Counted from the stretch's first letter, positions 19,004-27,934 are shown. The stretch is 64,000 nucleotides of DNA from CAWDDG01 sp963801065 (GCA_963801065.1 CAWDDG010000006.1:124001-188000); one strand, 5' to 3'. Notes: a model not told the origin generated them from the letters alone. Numbers and translations are program-made.

Positions 19004-19993
19004 GTGCTCGTCGACCGTTATGGCCGTACGGCGACGGATCTGCGCGTCTCGCTCACCGACCGATGCAACCTGCGTTGCACCTACTGCATGCCCGCCGAGG
19101 GTCTCGACTGGCTGCCCACACCGGAGATGCTCACGGGCGACGAGGTCGTGCGGCTCGTACGGGTCGCGGTCGAGCGGCTCGGCGTCCGGCAAGTGCGTTT
19201 CACCGGCGGCGAGCCGCTGCTACGGCGCGGGCTGGTCGACATCGTTGCGCAGTGCGCCCAACTCACGCCGCGCCCACAGCTTGCGCTCACCACCAACGCG
19301 GTCGGGCTGGCCAGGATGGCGCCGGCACTCGCCGCTGCCGGTCTGAACCGCGTGAACGGATCCCTCGACACGCTGGACCAGCAGCGGTTCGAGGCCATCA
19401 GCCTGCGGCGGCGGCTGAGCGACGTTCTCGACGGTCTCGCGGCGGCCGCCGCTGCGGGCCTGGTGCCGGTCAAGATCAATGCAGTACTCATGCGCGGGAT
19501 CAACGACGACGAGGCTCCCCGGCTGCTCCGCTGGGCCCTGGACCGCGGCTACCAGATGCGGTTCATCGAGCAGATGCCGCTCGACCCGCAGCACGGGTGG
19601 CGGCGCGAGGAGATGGTGACGGCCGAGGAGATCCTGGCATCGCTTCGGACCGAGTACGACCTGACGCCGGTAGGCGCCGACGAGAGAGGCAGCGCGCCGG
19701 CCGAGACCTGGTTGGTGGACGGCGGCCCGGCCCGGGTCGGCGTGATCGGCTCGGTGACGCGTCCGTTCTGCGGGGCCTGCGACCGCACCAGGCTCACAGC
19801 CGACGGGCAGGTCAGGACGTGCCTGTTCGCACGCGACGAGTCCGACCTGCGCACCCCGCTGCGCAGCGGGGCCACCGACGCGGATCTGGCCGACCGGTGG
19901 CGGGTGGCGATGGCCGGCAAGCTTCCCGGCCACGGCATCGACGACCCCGGATTCCTACAGCCGGCCCGGCCGATGTCGGCCATCGGCGGATAG
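19004..19993 (+). CDS. moaA: GTP 3',8-cyclase MoaA
   Basis: 329 residues from GTG 19004, with AGGAGG 5 nt upstream (ATG 18986 is less well placed). A radical-SAM Cx3Cx2C cluster sits in DRCNLRCTYCMP. The second [4Fe-4S] site is CGACDRTRLTADGQVRTC near residue 255. The protein ends in AIGG, and the C-terminal Gly-Gly is essential in this family. It catalyses the first step of molybdenum cofactor synthesis. The usual NVSLDTL reads NGSLDTL here, a single substitution. A TAGGCT at 18961-18966 may be its -10. No other moa genes are in the window. Confidence 0.95.
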   Translation: MLVDRYGRTATDLRVSLTDRCNLRCTYCMPAEGLDWLPTPEMLTGDEVVRLVRVAVERLGVRQVRFTGGEPLLRRGLVDIVAQCAQLTPRPQLALTTNAVGLARMAPALAAAGLNRVNGSLDTLDQQRFEAISLRRRLSDVLDGLAAAAAAGLVPVKINAVLMRGINDDEAPRLLRWALDRGYQMRFIEQMPLDPQHGWRREEMVTAEEILASLRTEYDLTPVGADERGSAPAETWLVDGGPARVGVIGSVTRPFCGACDRTRLTADGQVRTCLFARDESDLRTPLRSGATDADLADRWRVAMAGKLPGHGIDDPGFLQPARPMSAIGG

Positions 19994-20010
19994 CCGAGCC
20001 AGACAGAGGA

Positions 20011-20048
20011 CGACGCCGGGCAGCCACGGGGGAAGCCGCCCGGCGTCG
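20011..20048 (+). terminator. strong hairpin after moaA
   Basis: CGACGCCGGGC (20011-20021) pairs perfectly with GCCCGGCGTCG (20038-20048), an 11-bp GC-rich stem. It lies 18 nt after the moaA stop. There is no U tract, which is usual for actinobacterial terminators. Confidence 0.65.
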
Positions 20049-20111
20049 CCGTCACGACGCGCACCGACGGGGGAATACGGAACGCGCGCGCACGGAGTAT
20101 TACACGGAATC

Positions 20112-20136
20112 CATGACCCGTGAAGGGTGGGTCATG
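20112..20136 (-). terminator. hairpin spanning the DUF3099 stop
   Basis: CATGACCC (20112-20119) and GGGTCATG (20129-20136) form an 8-bp stem with a 9-nt loop. The DUF3099 stop codon lies in the right arm. It is a likely terminator for the minus-strand gene and a back-up for moaA. Confidence 0.5.
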
Positions 20137-20455
20137 CGGTATCCCGCATGTTTTCGGGATCCGCAGGCGGAAGCGCTCGTCGTGGCTCCTGCTCGACCGG
20201 AACGAGCGCCCCGGGCTCGTGCCGGCTGACGGCGTTCGCGACGACGACGGCGACGTACGGCAGCACGACGGCGCCCACGATGAAGACCCACCGGGCCCAA
20301 CCCTGCACCACGATCGCGAGCGGCAGGCACGCGATGCGGATGCCCATGATGAGCAGGTACCGGCGCTGCCGGGTGTCCACGTCGTCGCTGTGCGCGGTTC
20401 GGGCCGTGGTGACGGACTGGACCGGCTGGTGCCGCCGCTGCGCGGGCGTGCTCAC
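20132..20455 (-). CDS. DUF3099 membrane protein
   Basis: 107 residues from GTG 20455. It has an N-terminal polar stretch, then RQRRYLLIMGIRIACLPLAI (first helix) and ARWVFIVGAVVLPYVAVVVA (second helix), then a Pro/Glu-rich cytoplasmic tail. This is the standard actinobacterial DUF3099 pattern (RRYLxxMxIRxxC). Function unknown. TACCGT lies 6 nt before the start, although GAAGG could also serve as a ribosome site. Confidence 0.88.
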   Translation of the reverse strand: MSTPAQRRHQPVQSVTTARTAHSDDVDTRQRRYLLIMGIRIACLPLAIVVQGWARWVFIVGAVVLPYVAVVVANAVSRHEPGALVPVEQEPRRALPPADPENMRDTA

Positions 20456-20531
20456 ACCTTCACGGTACCCGTCTCCGCGGCGCGTACGGGATCATGACCT
20501 CGATGGCACCAGTCACCCGGAAGGGATCGCT

Positions 20532-20741
20532 ATGAACCGCACGTACCGGGTCACCGAGATCGTCGGAACCTCGACCGAGAGCATGGACGCCGCGATCCGC
20601 AACGGAGTCGCGCGGGCCGGTGAGACATTGCGTCATCTCGACTGGTTCGAGGTGACCGAGATCCGCGGCCAGTTGGTGGACGGCACGGTTCAGCACTTCC
20701 AGGTGGGAATGAAGATCGGTTTCCGGCTCGAGGACCGCTGA
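20532..20741 (+). CDS. dodecin, flavin-storage protein
   Basis: 69 residues, the normal dodecin length. Recognisable elements are YRVTEIVGTSTESMDAAIRN at the N-terminus, LRHLDWFEVTEIRG with the flavin-stacking Trp, and HFQVGMKIGFRLED at the end. It assembles as a hollow dodecamer that binds riboflavin or FMN in pairs. GGAAGGGAT precedes ATG 20532. It is divergent from DUF3099. Confidence 0.94.
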   Translation: MNRTYRVTEIVGTSTESMDAAIRNGVARAGETLRHLDWFEVTEIRGQLVDGTVQHFQVGMKIGFRLEDR

Positions 20742-20846
20742 CCGTCGCGGCACGGGCAGGCCGCTGACGATCAGGCACCCGAAGCCGGCACGTCGCGGGT
20801 ACCGATAGCGTCGGTCGCGCTGCGATCGTCCGAAGGGAGTGCGTAC

Positions 20847-21551
20847 GTGAGCCGGTCCGTGCTCGTCACCGGGGGTAATCGGGGGCTCGGCCTCGCCATC
20901 GCCCGGGCGTTCGCCGAGGCGGGCGACGCCGTCACCGTGACGCACCGCGCCGGCGAGCCGCCGGACGGCCTGTCGGGGGTCCGCTGTGACGTGACCGACC
21001 AGGCGTCGGTCGAGGCGGCGTTCGCCGCGGTCGAGGAACGGCAGGGCCCGGTCGAGGTGCTGGTCGCCAATGCCGGCGTGACGCGCGACACGCTCCTCCT
21101 GCGGATGAGCGAGGACGACTTCACCAGCGTGGTCGACACCAACCTGACCGGCGCGTTCCGGGTGGCGAAGCAGGCTGCCCGCGGCATGCTCCGGGCCCGC
21201 CGCGGGCGCATCGTGCTGATCTCGAGTGTCGTGGGACTTCTGGGCTCACCGGGACAGGTCAACTACGCGGCCAGCAAGGCGGGGCTGGTGGGCATGGCTC
21301 GCTCGATCGCCCGCGAGCTGGGCAGCCGGGGAATCACCGCCAACGTCGTCGCTCCGGGTTTCCTGGAGTCGGACATGACCGCGCAACTCCCGCCCAAGCG
21401 TCGCGAGGAGATCCTGAGCGGGATCCCGCTCGGCCGTTACGCGTCGGCCGACGAGGTCGCGCGGGTCGTGCGCTGGGTCGCGAGCGACGAGGCGGCATAC
21501 ATCACCGGCGCGGTGATCCCTGTCGACGGCGGACTAGGGATGGGACATTGA
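20847..21551 (+). CDS. fabG: 3-oxoacyl-ACP reductase (MabA-type)
   Basis: 234 residues from GTG 20847, with AAGGGAG upstream. The NADPH-binding motif is GGNRGLG (about 9-15), then LVANAGVTRD and the catalytic S-YxxxK in SSVVGLLGSPGQVNYAASKAG. The C-terminus is ITGAVIPVDGGLGMGH. It reduces 3-oxoacyl-ACP in the FAS-II cycle. The stop overlaps the fabI start by one base (TGATG). The fabG-fabI order equals mabA-inhA in mycobacteria. Confidence 0.95.
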   Translation: MSRSVLVTGGNRGLGLAIARAFAEAGDAVTVTHRAGEPPDGLSGVRCDVTDQASVEAAFAAVEERQGPVEVLVANAGVTRDTLLLRMSEDDFTSVVDTNLTGAFRVAKQAARGMLRARRGRIVLISSVVGLLGSPGQVNYAASKAGLVGMARSIARELGSRGITANVVAPGFLESDMTAQLPPKRREEILSGIPLGRYASADEVARVVRWVASDEAAYITGAVIPVDGGLGMGH

Positions 21552-22315
21552 TGGGCATCCTGGACGGCAAGCGGATCCTGGTGACCGGCGTCCTCACCGA
21601 CGCCTCGATCGCATTCCACGTCGCACGGCTGGCGCAGGACGAGGGCGCGACCGTGGTGCTGACCGGGTTCGGGCGGATGAGCCTGGTCGAGCGCATCGCG
21701 AAGCGCCTGCCCGACCCGCCGCCGGTCCTCGAGCTCGACGTTCAGGACTCCGACCAGCTGGCCACGCTGGCGCAGCGCGTCGGCGAGCACGTCGACGGTC
21801 TCGACGGTGTCGTGCACTCGATCGCGTTCGCCCCCCAGGATGCCCTCGGAGGCAGGTTCCTGGACACGTCGTTCGAGGCTGTGTCCACCGCCATGCACGT
21901 GTCGGCCTACTCGTTGAAGTCGTTGACGATGGCGCTGCTGCCGCTCATGGAAGGTGGCGGTTCCGTCGTCGGGCTCGACTTCGACGCGCAGGTGGCCTGG
22001 CCCGGCTACGACTGGATGGGCGTCGCCAAGGCGGGCCTGGAGTCGACCGCCCGCTATCTGGCCAAGTACCTGGGAGAGAAGGAGATCCGGGTCAACCTGG
22101 TGTCCGCCGGACCGGTGAAGACCATGGCGGCTCGGTCGATTCCTGGCTTCGACCAGTTCGAGGGCTTGTGGGACCGGCGGGCCCCGCTCGGGTGGGACCT
22201 CACCGACCCGGAGCCCGCTGCCCGCGGCGTCGTCGCCCTGCTGTCCGACTGGTTCCCGAAGACCACCGGTGAGATCGTGCATGTCGATGGCGGAGCGCAC
22301 GCGATGGGGGCTTGA
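21551..22315 (+). CDS. fabI: enoyl-ACP reductase (InhA/FabI-type)
   Basis: 254 residues. It begins MGILDGKRILVTGVLTDASI, the InhA-type N-terminus with a split nucleotide loop. The catalytic YxxxxxxK is in GYDWMGVAKAGLES (about 151-164). It ends GEIVHVDGGAHAMGA. It reduces trans-2-enoyl-ACP with NADH and is the target family of isoniazid and triclosan. It is translationally coupled to fabG. Mycobacteria have hemH next; here an alpha/beta hydrolase follows. Confidence 0.95.
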   Translation: MGILDGKRILVTGVLTDASIAFHVARLAQDEGATVVLTGFGRMSLVERIAKRLPDPPPVLELDVQDSDQLATLAQRVGEHVDGLDGVVHSIAFAPQDALGGRFLDTSFEAVSTAMHVSAYSLKSLTMALLPLMEGGGSVVGLDFDAQVAWPGYDWMGVAKAGLESTARYLAKYLGEKEIRVNLVSAGPVKTMAARSIPGFDQFEGLWDRRAPLGWDLTDPEPAARGVVALLSDWFPKTTGEIVHVDGGAHAMGA

Positions 22316-22361
22316 TCGCAGTGAGCGCGGCGGAGAGCGCGAACCCGGCCTGGTCGCACCC

Positions 22362-23654
22362 GTGATCCCCGCGGCGCGGGACGGCACGGTGCGGCTGGGT
22401 GGCCTGGCGCTTCGCGACCACTGGTTCGACGCGCCGTTGGACCATGCGCAGCCAAGCGGCGAGTCGGTGCGCCTCTACGCACGTGAGGTCGTCGCCGTCG
22501 ACAAGCTCGACGACGACCTGCCGTGGCTGTTGTTCCTGCAGGGCGGTCCGGGCGGTAAGTCGCCCCGCCCCGAAGGTGCGTCAGGTTGGATCGGCCGTGC
22601 GGTCAAGGACTTCCGCGTCCTGCTGCTCGACCAGCGCGGAACGGGACGGTCGAGCCCGGCGACCGCACGCACGATCCGGCGCCGAGGCGGTGCCGCCGCC
22701 CAGGCCGACTACCTGGCGCACTTCCGGGCCGACGCGATCGTGGCCGACGCCGAGGACATCCGGCGTACGCTGCTCGCCGCGGACGGCCGATGGAGCGTGC
22801 TCGGGCAGTCGTTCGGCGGATTCTGCGCCCTGACCTATCTCTCGTTCGCGCCGCAGGGCCTGTCGGCGGCGTACATCACCGGTGGTCTGGGCCCGCTGGA
22901 GGCCTCCGCCGAACAGGTTTACCGGGTGACCTATGACCACGCCCGCGCGAAGAACGCGGCCTTCCACGCCGCGTTTCCCGACGATCGCGCGCGCCTCGAG
23001 GCCGTCGCCGCGTACCTGCGCTCGAACGACGTCCGGCTGCCCGATGGTTCGCCGTTGTCCGTCCGTCGCCTCCAGACCCTGGGTATGGCGTTCGGTGCCC
23101 GCAGCGGGGTGCCGCCTGTGCACTACCTCTTGGAGGAGGCCTTCGTCGACGGCCCGGGGGGCGAGGAGCTCTCCGACACGTTCCTGCACGGGGTGCAGAC
23201 GCACCTCTCGTTCGCGGGTGGCCCGCTGTACGCGGTGCTGCACGAGGCGTGCTACGCGCAGAACGTGGCGACTCGCTGGGCCGCTGAACGGACCCGGCCG
23301 GCCGATTTCGACCCGGACGCTTCGCCACTGCTGCTCACCGGCGAGATGATCTACCCGTGGATATTCGACGACGACCCTGCGTTGGTGCCCCTGCGTGACG
23401 TCGCCGAGCTCCTTGCACAGCGCGACGACTGGCCCGCGCTCTACGACCGCGAGGTGCTGGCAGGGAACGAGGTTCCCGTTGCCGCTGCGCTCTACACCGA
23501 CGACATGTATGTCGACGCCCGCCTCTCGAGCGAGACGGCTGCAGCTGTTCGCGGCCTTCGGGTGTGGAAGACCAACGCTTACGAGCACGACGGGCTGCGC
23601 GAGACCGGCGACGTGCTCGACCGGCTGATCCGCATGGCCAGAGGCGAGCTCTGA
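22362..23654 (+). CDS. alpha/beta-hydrolase, proline iminopeptidase (S33) type
   Basis: About 430 residues if it begins at GTG 22362; the start is uncertain because no Shine-Dalgarno is seen and the frame is open upstream into fabI. Family motifs are LFLQGGPGG (oxyanion region), LLLDQRGTGRSSP and the nucleophile LGQSFGGFCALTY. The acid region is LLLTGEMIYPWIFDDD and the catalytic His is in TNAYEHDGLR. S33 peptidases remove N-terminal proline or short acyl peptides. It may be co-transcribed with fabG-fabI, 47 bp away. Confidence 0.88.
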   Translation: MIPAARDGTVRLGGLALRDHWFDAPLDHAQPSGESVRLYAREVVAVDKLDDDLPWLLFLQGGPGGKSPRPEGASGWIGRAVKDFRVLLLDQRGTGRSSPATARTIRRRGGAAAQADYLAHFRADAIVADAEDIRRTLLAADGRWSVLGQSFGGFCALTYLSFAPQGLSAAYITGGLGPLEASAEQVYRVTYDHARAKNAAFHAAFPDDRARLEAVAAYLRSNDVRLPDGSPLSVRRLQTLGMAFGARSGVPPVHYLLEEAFVDGPGGEELSDTFLHGVQTHLSFAGGPLYAVLHEACYAQNVATRWAAERTRPADFDPDASPLLLTGEMIYPWIFDDDPALVPLRDVAELLAQRDDWPALYDREVLAGNEVPVAAALYTDDMYVDARLSSETAAAVRGLRVWKTNAYEHDGLRETGDVLDRLIRMARGEL

Positions 23655-23687
23655 GCGGTCCGTGGTCGCCGGCTGGGCCACCGGGGC

Positions 23688-23693
23688 TACGCT
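23688..23693 (+). promoter_or_regulatory. leaderless -10 element for sixA-type gene
   Basis: TACGCT ends 7 nt before GTG 23701 and there is no Shine-Dalgarno. Confidence 0.45.
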
Positions 23694-23700
23694 CCACGGC

Positions 23701-24189
23701 GTGTCGAAGACGCTCGTTCTGCTCCGCCACGCGAAGTCCGCGTGGCCGGACGGCGTCGCCGATCACGAGCGGCCACTTGCCAAACGCGGACGACGGGACG
23801 CGCCTGCGGTCGGACGTTGGTTGCGCGACCACGAGCTGACTCCGCAGGTGGCGCTCGTCTCCAGTGCGCGACGTACGGTCGAGACGTTCGTCCTGCTCGT
23901 TGCTGAGTTGCCGGTGGCGCCGGAGGACACCGTCACGGACGCGGCGTACGCCGCCGACGCCGGGGAGCTGCTGGACCTATTGCGCGACCTGCCGGAGGAC
24001 GTCGAGAGCGCGCTCCTCATCGGCCACAACCCGGGCATCGGCACCCTGGCCGTCCTGCTGGACGACTCGGAAGGCCCTCGGCTGGAGTTCCCGACCAGCG
24101 CCGTAGCCGTCTTCGAGGTCGGCACGAGCTGGGCGGATCTCGACCCCAGTACGGCTCGGCTGAGCGCATTCGCGGTCCCCCGCGGCTAG
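23701..24189 (+). CDS. SixA-type phosphohistidine phosphatase
   Basis: 162 residues from GTG 23701. The histidine-phosphatase RHG motif is LLRHAKSAWPDG (about 8), the conserved Arg is in SSARRTVETF, and the second His is in LLIGHNPGIGTL (about 105). The short length and RHAKS match SixA, which dephosphorylates phosphohistidine on signalling proteins. In actinobacteria the substrate is not established. It is separated by 46 bp from the hydrolase and probably has its own promoter. Confidence 0.9.
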   Translation: MSKTLVLLRHAKSAWPDGVADHERPLAKRGRRDAPAVGRWLRDHELTPQVALVSSARRTVETFVLLVAELPVAPEDTVTDAAYAADAGELLDLLRDLPEDVESALLIGHNPGIGTLAVLLDDSEGPRLEFPTSAVAVFEVGTSWADLDPSTARLSAFAVPRG

Positions 24190-24224
24190 CCGTGCGCTGG
24201 TGTTGACCGCGCACATGTCAGGAC

Positions 24225-25703
24225 CTAACGGACGGCGGCGATCACATCGGCGAAGCGTTCGAGGGCTGGGGAGTCCCACAGGCCGGCCAGACTGACGATC
24301 AGCTGCTCGACGCCGGCAGCCTGGAGAGCACGGGCCCGCAGCACGTGATCCTCAACCGTGCCCGGGTTGGTCCGGCGCGCCCACGCCTGACCACCCTGCC
24401 GCGGGCGGCGGCGCTCGACCTCGCGTCCGAGCTCGGCCTCGTCACCACTCACCAGCACGGTCGACAGGTGGGTCACCTCGACGTCGTCGGGGTCGCGTCC
24501 GACGTCGGCGCAGTGCCGGCGCAGGATCTCGACCTTGCGCTGAACGCGGTCCACGTCGCCGAAGAGGTTGCACGCATCGGCGTACTCGGCCGCGAGGCGG
24601 AGCGTTCGCCGCTCCCCGGAGCCGCCGACCAGAATCGGGATCCGACCGCGGAGTGGACGCGGATAGCACATCGCCTCCGGGACCCGGATGCGCCGGCCCT
24701 CGAACGAGGGCGTGCCCGGCCCCCACAGCAGCGGGAACAGCTGCAGGGCGTCCTCGAGCAGCTCGAAGCGCTCGGTGACCGGTGGGAAGGGCCACCCGTA
24801 CGCCGTGTGCTCGGCCTCGTACCAGGCCGCGCCGATCCCGCACCAGGCCCGCCCGCCGGACAGCACGTCCAGGGTGGCGACGGTCTTCCCCAGATGCGCC
24901 AGGTTGCGGTACGTGACGCCATGGACAAGGCAGCCCACCGAGATCCGGCTGGTGGCGGCTGCGACGAAGCCCAGGGTCGTGGCGCTCTCGAGCATGTTGT
25001 CCCAGGGACGCCCCAGCTGCGGCGCCTGCCGGAAGTGGTCCATGACCCAGATCGAGGAGAAGCCGGCCGCTTCGGCGGCAGCCGCCACCTCTCGGATCCG
25101 TTCGCCCATCGCCGCCGGCCCACCCGGCACCTCGAAGGACGAGATCTGCAGCCCGAAGCGGAGGCCCGTCTCGTGCTGCCGGTCCGGCGTCGGCAGCGAT
25201 CGTGCCGCGGCGGCCATGGATGGCGGCACGACGCGAACCGGCTCCGGTGCGAGGACATCGGCGAAGCCCTCGTCGGCGAGCCGGCTCCGGACGTCGGCGT
25301 AGGTGCGCAGCTGCCCGCCGAGGACCGCAGCCGGCACCCGGTGTGGCCGGGCGGCGTTGCGCTTGCGGCACTCGGCCGCTGGCGTGTCGAAGACAACCGC
25401 GACACACGGCACGTCGTGGCGCCGGGCGAGCTCGCGCCACGACCGCCGCCGTTCGTCGTCGAGCCCCAGGGTGTCGATGACGGTGGTGAGCCGGCGCCGC
25501 ATCCGTGCCTCGACCACCCTGTCGACCAATGCGAACGCGTCGGCGCTGGCGGAGAGGTCGTGCTCGCCTTCGCCGACGAGCGCGCGCAAATGGTCCGACG
25601 ACACGATCTGACCGGGTCCGAAATGCTGCGCCGCCCAGGTGCTCTTGCCCGAGGCAGACGGGCCGACAAGAACGAACAGGGTGGGGTCGGGCAGGCGCAG
25701 CAT
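24225..25703 (-). CDS. fusion: P-loop kinase domain plus LLM-class F420-dependent oxidoreductase
   Basis: 492 residues from ATG 25703. Residues 1 to about 165 are a polynucleotide-kinase-like P-loop domain: Walker A GPSASGKST (about 13-21), DTLGLDDERR, and a LID-like CRKRNAARPHRVP. Residues about 180-492 are an LLM monooxygenase with FGLQISSFEVPGG, SSIWVMDHF, LVHGVTYRNLAHLGKTVATL and GGSGERRTLRLAAEYADACN, the F420/FMN-binding pattern. The two domains are joined in frame without a gap. Such fusions exist in actinobacteria, with function unknown. TAGCGT lies 7 nt before the start, so it is probably leaderless. Confidence 0.87.
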   Translation of the reverse strand: MLRLPDPTLFVLVGPSASGKSTWAAQHFGPGQIVSSDHLRALVGEGEHDLSASADAFALVDRVVEARMRRRLTTVIDTLGLDDERRRSWRELARRHDVPCVAVVFDTPAAECRKRNAARPHRVPAAVLGGQLRTYADVRSRLADEGFADVLAPEPVRVVPPSMAAAARSLPTPDRQHETGLRFGLQISSFEVPGGPAAMGERIREVAAAAEAAGFSSIWVMDHFRQAPQLGRPWDNMLESATTLGFVAAATSRISVGCLVHGVTYRNLAHLGKTVATLDVLSGGRAWCGIGAAWYEAEHTAYGWPFPPVTERFELLEDALQLFPLLWGPGTPSFEGRRIRVPEAMCYPRPLRGRIPILVGGSGERRTLRLAAEYADACNLFGDVDRVQRKVEILRRHCADVGRDPDDVEVTHLSTVLVSGDEAELGREVERRRPRQGGQAWARRTNPGTVEDHVLRARALQAAGVEQLIVSLAGLWDSPALERFADVIAAVR

Positions 25704-25710
25704 GCGGCAC

Positions 25711-25716
25711 ACGCTA
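25711..25716 (-). promoter_or_regulatory. leaderless -10 element for the kinase-LLM gene
   Basis: On the minus strand TAGCGT ends 7 nt before the ATG at 25703. No ribosome site is present. Confidence 0.45.
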
Positions 25717-25760
25717 GAAGCTCCGCGTGCCACCTGGGTGGAGGACGGAGCGTGGGCAGG

Positions 25761-27021
25761 TCACGTGACCCGAGGAGAGGGCGTCTCGTAGCCGTCCGCG
25801 GCGTCGGCGGCCTCGACGTCGTCGCGGCTGATACCGAGGAGGTACAGCACAGCGTCGAGGTACGGGACGCTCACCGCCGTGTCGGCGGCATCCCTGACGT
25901 GTGGTTTGGCATTGAAGGCGACGCCCAGCCCCGATACGGCGATCATGTCGAGATCGTTGGCTCCGTCGCCGACGGCAACCGTCTGGGAGAGCGGAACGCC
26001 GGCCTCCGCGGCGAAGCGCGCCAACGCCGCCGCCTTGCCGGCGCGGTCGACGACCGGCCCGACGAGCTCGCCGGTGAGCCGCCGGTCGTCGCCGACCTCG
26101 AGCGTGTTCGCGGCGGCATAGTCGATTCCGAGCTCTTCGACCAGGCGGTCCGTCATCTGGGTGAAGCCGCCGCTGACGATGGCGAACTTGTAGTCGAGAC
26201 GCTTCAGCGTGCGGACCATCGTGCGTGCACCAGGCGTGAGACTGACCTCACTGCTGACCTCGTCCAGAGTCGACACCGGGAGACCTTTGAGCAGTCGTAC
26301 CCGCCGTCGCAGCGAGTCGGTGAAGTCGAGCTGACCGTGCATGGCGGCTGCCGTGATCCGGGCGACCTGGTCGAGCACGCCGGCCCGTTGGGCGAGCATC
26401 TCGATCACCTCTCCCTGGACCAGGGTCGAGTCGACGTCCATGACGACGAGGCGCTTGGCGCGACGGATCAGCCCGGACGGCTGGACCGCGAGATCGATGC
26501 CCTGGTCGAGCGCCTCTGCCGCAAGTTCAACCCGGAGCCGGGCCGGGTCCGCGCCGGAGACCTCCAGCTCGAGGGATGTGACCGGGTAGGACGGCGAGTC
26601 GGACGATCCGGTCGATGTTGGCTCCGGCCGCGGCGATGCGGCGGGCGATTGCGGCCACCGCAACCGGCCGCAGCGGGTGGCCGAGGACCGTGACGTGGGC
26701 CCCGCCCGGCGCCCGGCGGAGGTCCCGTCCGCCACGCACGACCTCGACCTCGAGAGCGAGCTCGTCCGCGATGTCCTGGACGGCCGCGCGAACCTCGCCC
26801 TCGTCGGCCGTGGCCGTGACCAGCACGCCGAGCACGAGCCGGCCGCGGACCACCACCTGCTCCACGTCGAGGACGTCGACCGGGTGCGATCCGAGGGCGG
26901 AGAACAGCTTCGACGTGACGCCGGGTCGGTCGCGCCCGGTGACCGTGACGAGCAGCGTCCCTGCGCTGTCGGCGCCGGTGAGGCTTGCGGTCGGCGGCCC
27001 AGTGGGCGGTTCGACGGACAT
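25761..27021 (-). CDS. serB: phosphoserine phosphatase SerB with two ACT domains; frameshifted
   Basis: The protein reads as SerB in two frames. From ATG 27021 the first frame has two ACT regions (LLVTVTGRDRPGVTSKLFSA and AHVTVLGHPLRPVAVAAIAR) and reaches NIDRIVRLA. The second frame picks up with YPVTSLELEVSGADP and the HAD domain: VMDVDSTLVQGEVIE (nucleophile Asp), IVSGGFTQMTDRL, and VAVGDGANDLDM. The switch is at about 26586-26595 and needs removal of one base. It converts phosphoserine to serine. A real frameshift would separate the domains; an assembly indel is likelier in a core biosynthetic gene. TAGCCT 9 nt before the ATG may be the -10. Confidence 0.88.
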
Positions 27022-27090
27022 GGCCCGGCCAGGCTAGCGACGAACGCGCCGCGCGGAGGCCATCGTCCGCCCGCTGGACGGCCCCGACGA

Positions 27091-27855
27091 TCACGGGGGA
27101 GGTGAGTCGGCACGGGTGTTGCACGCGGCGGCCAGCGCGTGCCGGGCGGCACGTTCGAGCGGCACCAGCGCGTCCCGCCGCTCGCCCGCCCTCGTGGCGC
27201 TGACGGCGGCGCCGTCGTCCCGCAGAGCGACGTCGCACACGGCGAGAAGACGCGCTGCCCGCGCGGCGAGAGCCTGCGCCGTCGGCGGAAACGTCCGGGG
27301 GAGCGGTTCGCCGGAGCGTCCGGTCCGGATGTCGTCCAGGAGCTGGGCAACCTCTGGACGCCAGGCCGCGACGTCGAGTTTGGTCAGGGTCGACCCCGCC
27401 GCGATGAGCGCCTCGGACAATGTGCGCTCGGCCTCCTCCAGCGAGGGTCCCGGCGGCGGGCGGACGGCGTCGCGCCAGGCCCAGCTCACGAGGTGTCCCT
27501 GGTCCCCCGGGGGACCGAACGTCCGCACATCCGGCACGAGACCGTACGGCGCGCCGACCAGGAGGACGGCCTCGCCGGCCGCCGTGGCGTCGGCGGTCAG
27601 GTCGGGCGGTCCGGCCAGCCCATGTGGATCGCCCGGCCGGGGAAGCGCGACGCGCAGCGCCCTGACACCGCTCGCCCGCAGCGCTCCCAGGGCGGTTGCC
27701 AGCGAGCCCGCGCTGTCAAGCCCGGGAACGCCGGTGACGGTGTGCGGCTCGTCGTCGCCCTGTACGCGCGCGACGACATCGGCGAGCGTGGCCTCGCCGT
27801 CGAGCCACCCGCCGGCCCACACGGCCAGCCGGGCGGAACGGGGCAGGGAGAGCAT
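27091..27855 (-). CDS. conserved actinobacterial hypothetical protein
   Basis: 254 residues from ATG 27855. It is soluble and Ala/Leu-rich, beginning LSLPRSARLAVWAGGWLDGE and containing LRVALPRPGDPHGLAGPP and a WAWRDAVRPPPGPS segment. No catalytic motif is recognised. Proteins like this lie between serB and an ABC ATPase gene in streptomycetes as well, so the association is conserved, but the role is unknown to me. TAGGCT lies 7 nt upstream of the ATG on the minus strand. Confidence 0.75.
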   Translation of the reverse strand: MLSLPRSARLAVWAGGWLDGEATLADVVARVQGDDEPHTVTGVPGLDSAGSLATALGALRASGVRALRVALPRPGDPHGLAGPPDLTADATAAGEAVLLVGAPYGLVPDVRTFGPPGDQGHLVSWAWRDAVRPPPGPSLEEAERTLSEALIAAGSTLTKLDVAAWRPEVAQLLDDIRTGRSGEPLPRTFPPTAQALAARAARLLAVCDVALRDDGAAVSATRAGERRDALVPLERAARHALAAACNTRADSPPP

Positions 27856-27862
27856 GCCGGTG

Positions 27863-27868
27863 AGCCTA
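27863..27868 (-). promoter_or_regulatory. leaderless -10 element for the 254-aa hypothetical
   Basis: The minus-strand TAGGCT ends 7 nt before ATG 27855. The divergent ABC gene starts 80 bp away. Confidence 0.45.
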
Positions 27869-27934
27869 CGGTTCGGGGCTGCCGTAGGGTCGTCGGCGAC
27901 TCGATGCTCGACTCGGAGGACTGCTGCGCGCACC

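Noticed and set aside
26580..26600. Programmed ribosomal frameshifting in serB
   Set aside because: No slippery heptamer or downstream pseudoknot is evident, and several other genes in the window carry similar indels, so error or mutation is simpler.
24345..26693. A 782-codon plus-strand open frame
   Set aside because: It is antisense to the kinase-LLM and serB genes, whose motifs are clear. Its composition is Arg/Gly/Ala-rich with no domain, as expected for high-GC antisense frames.
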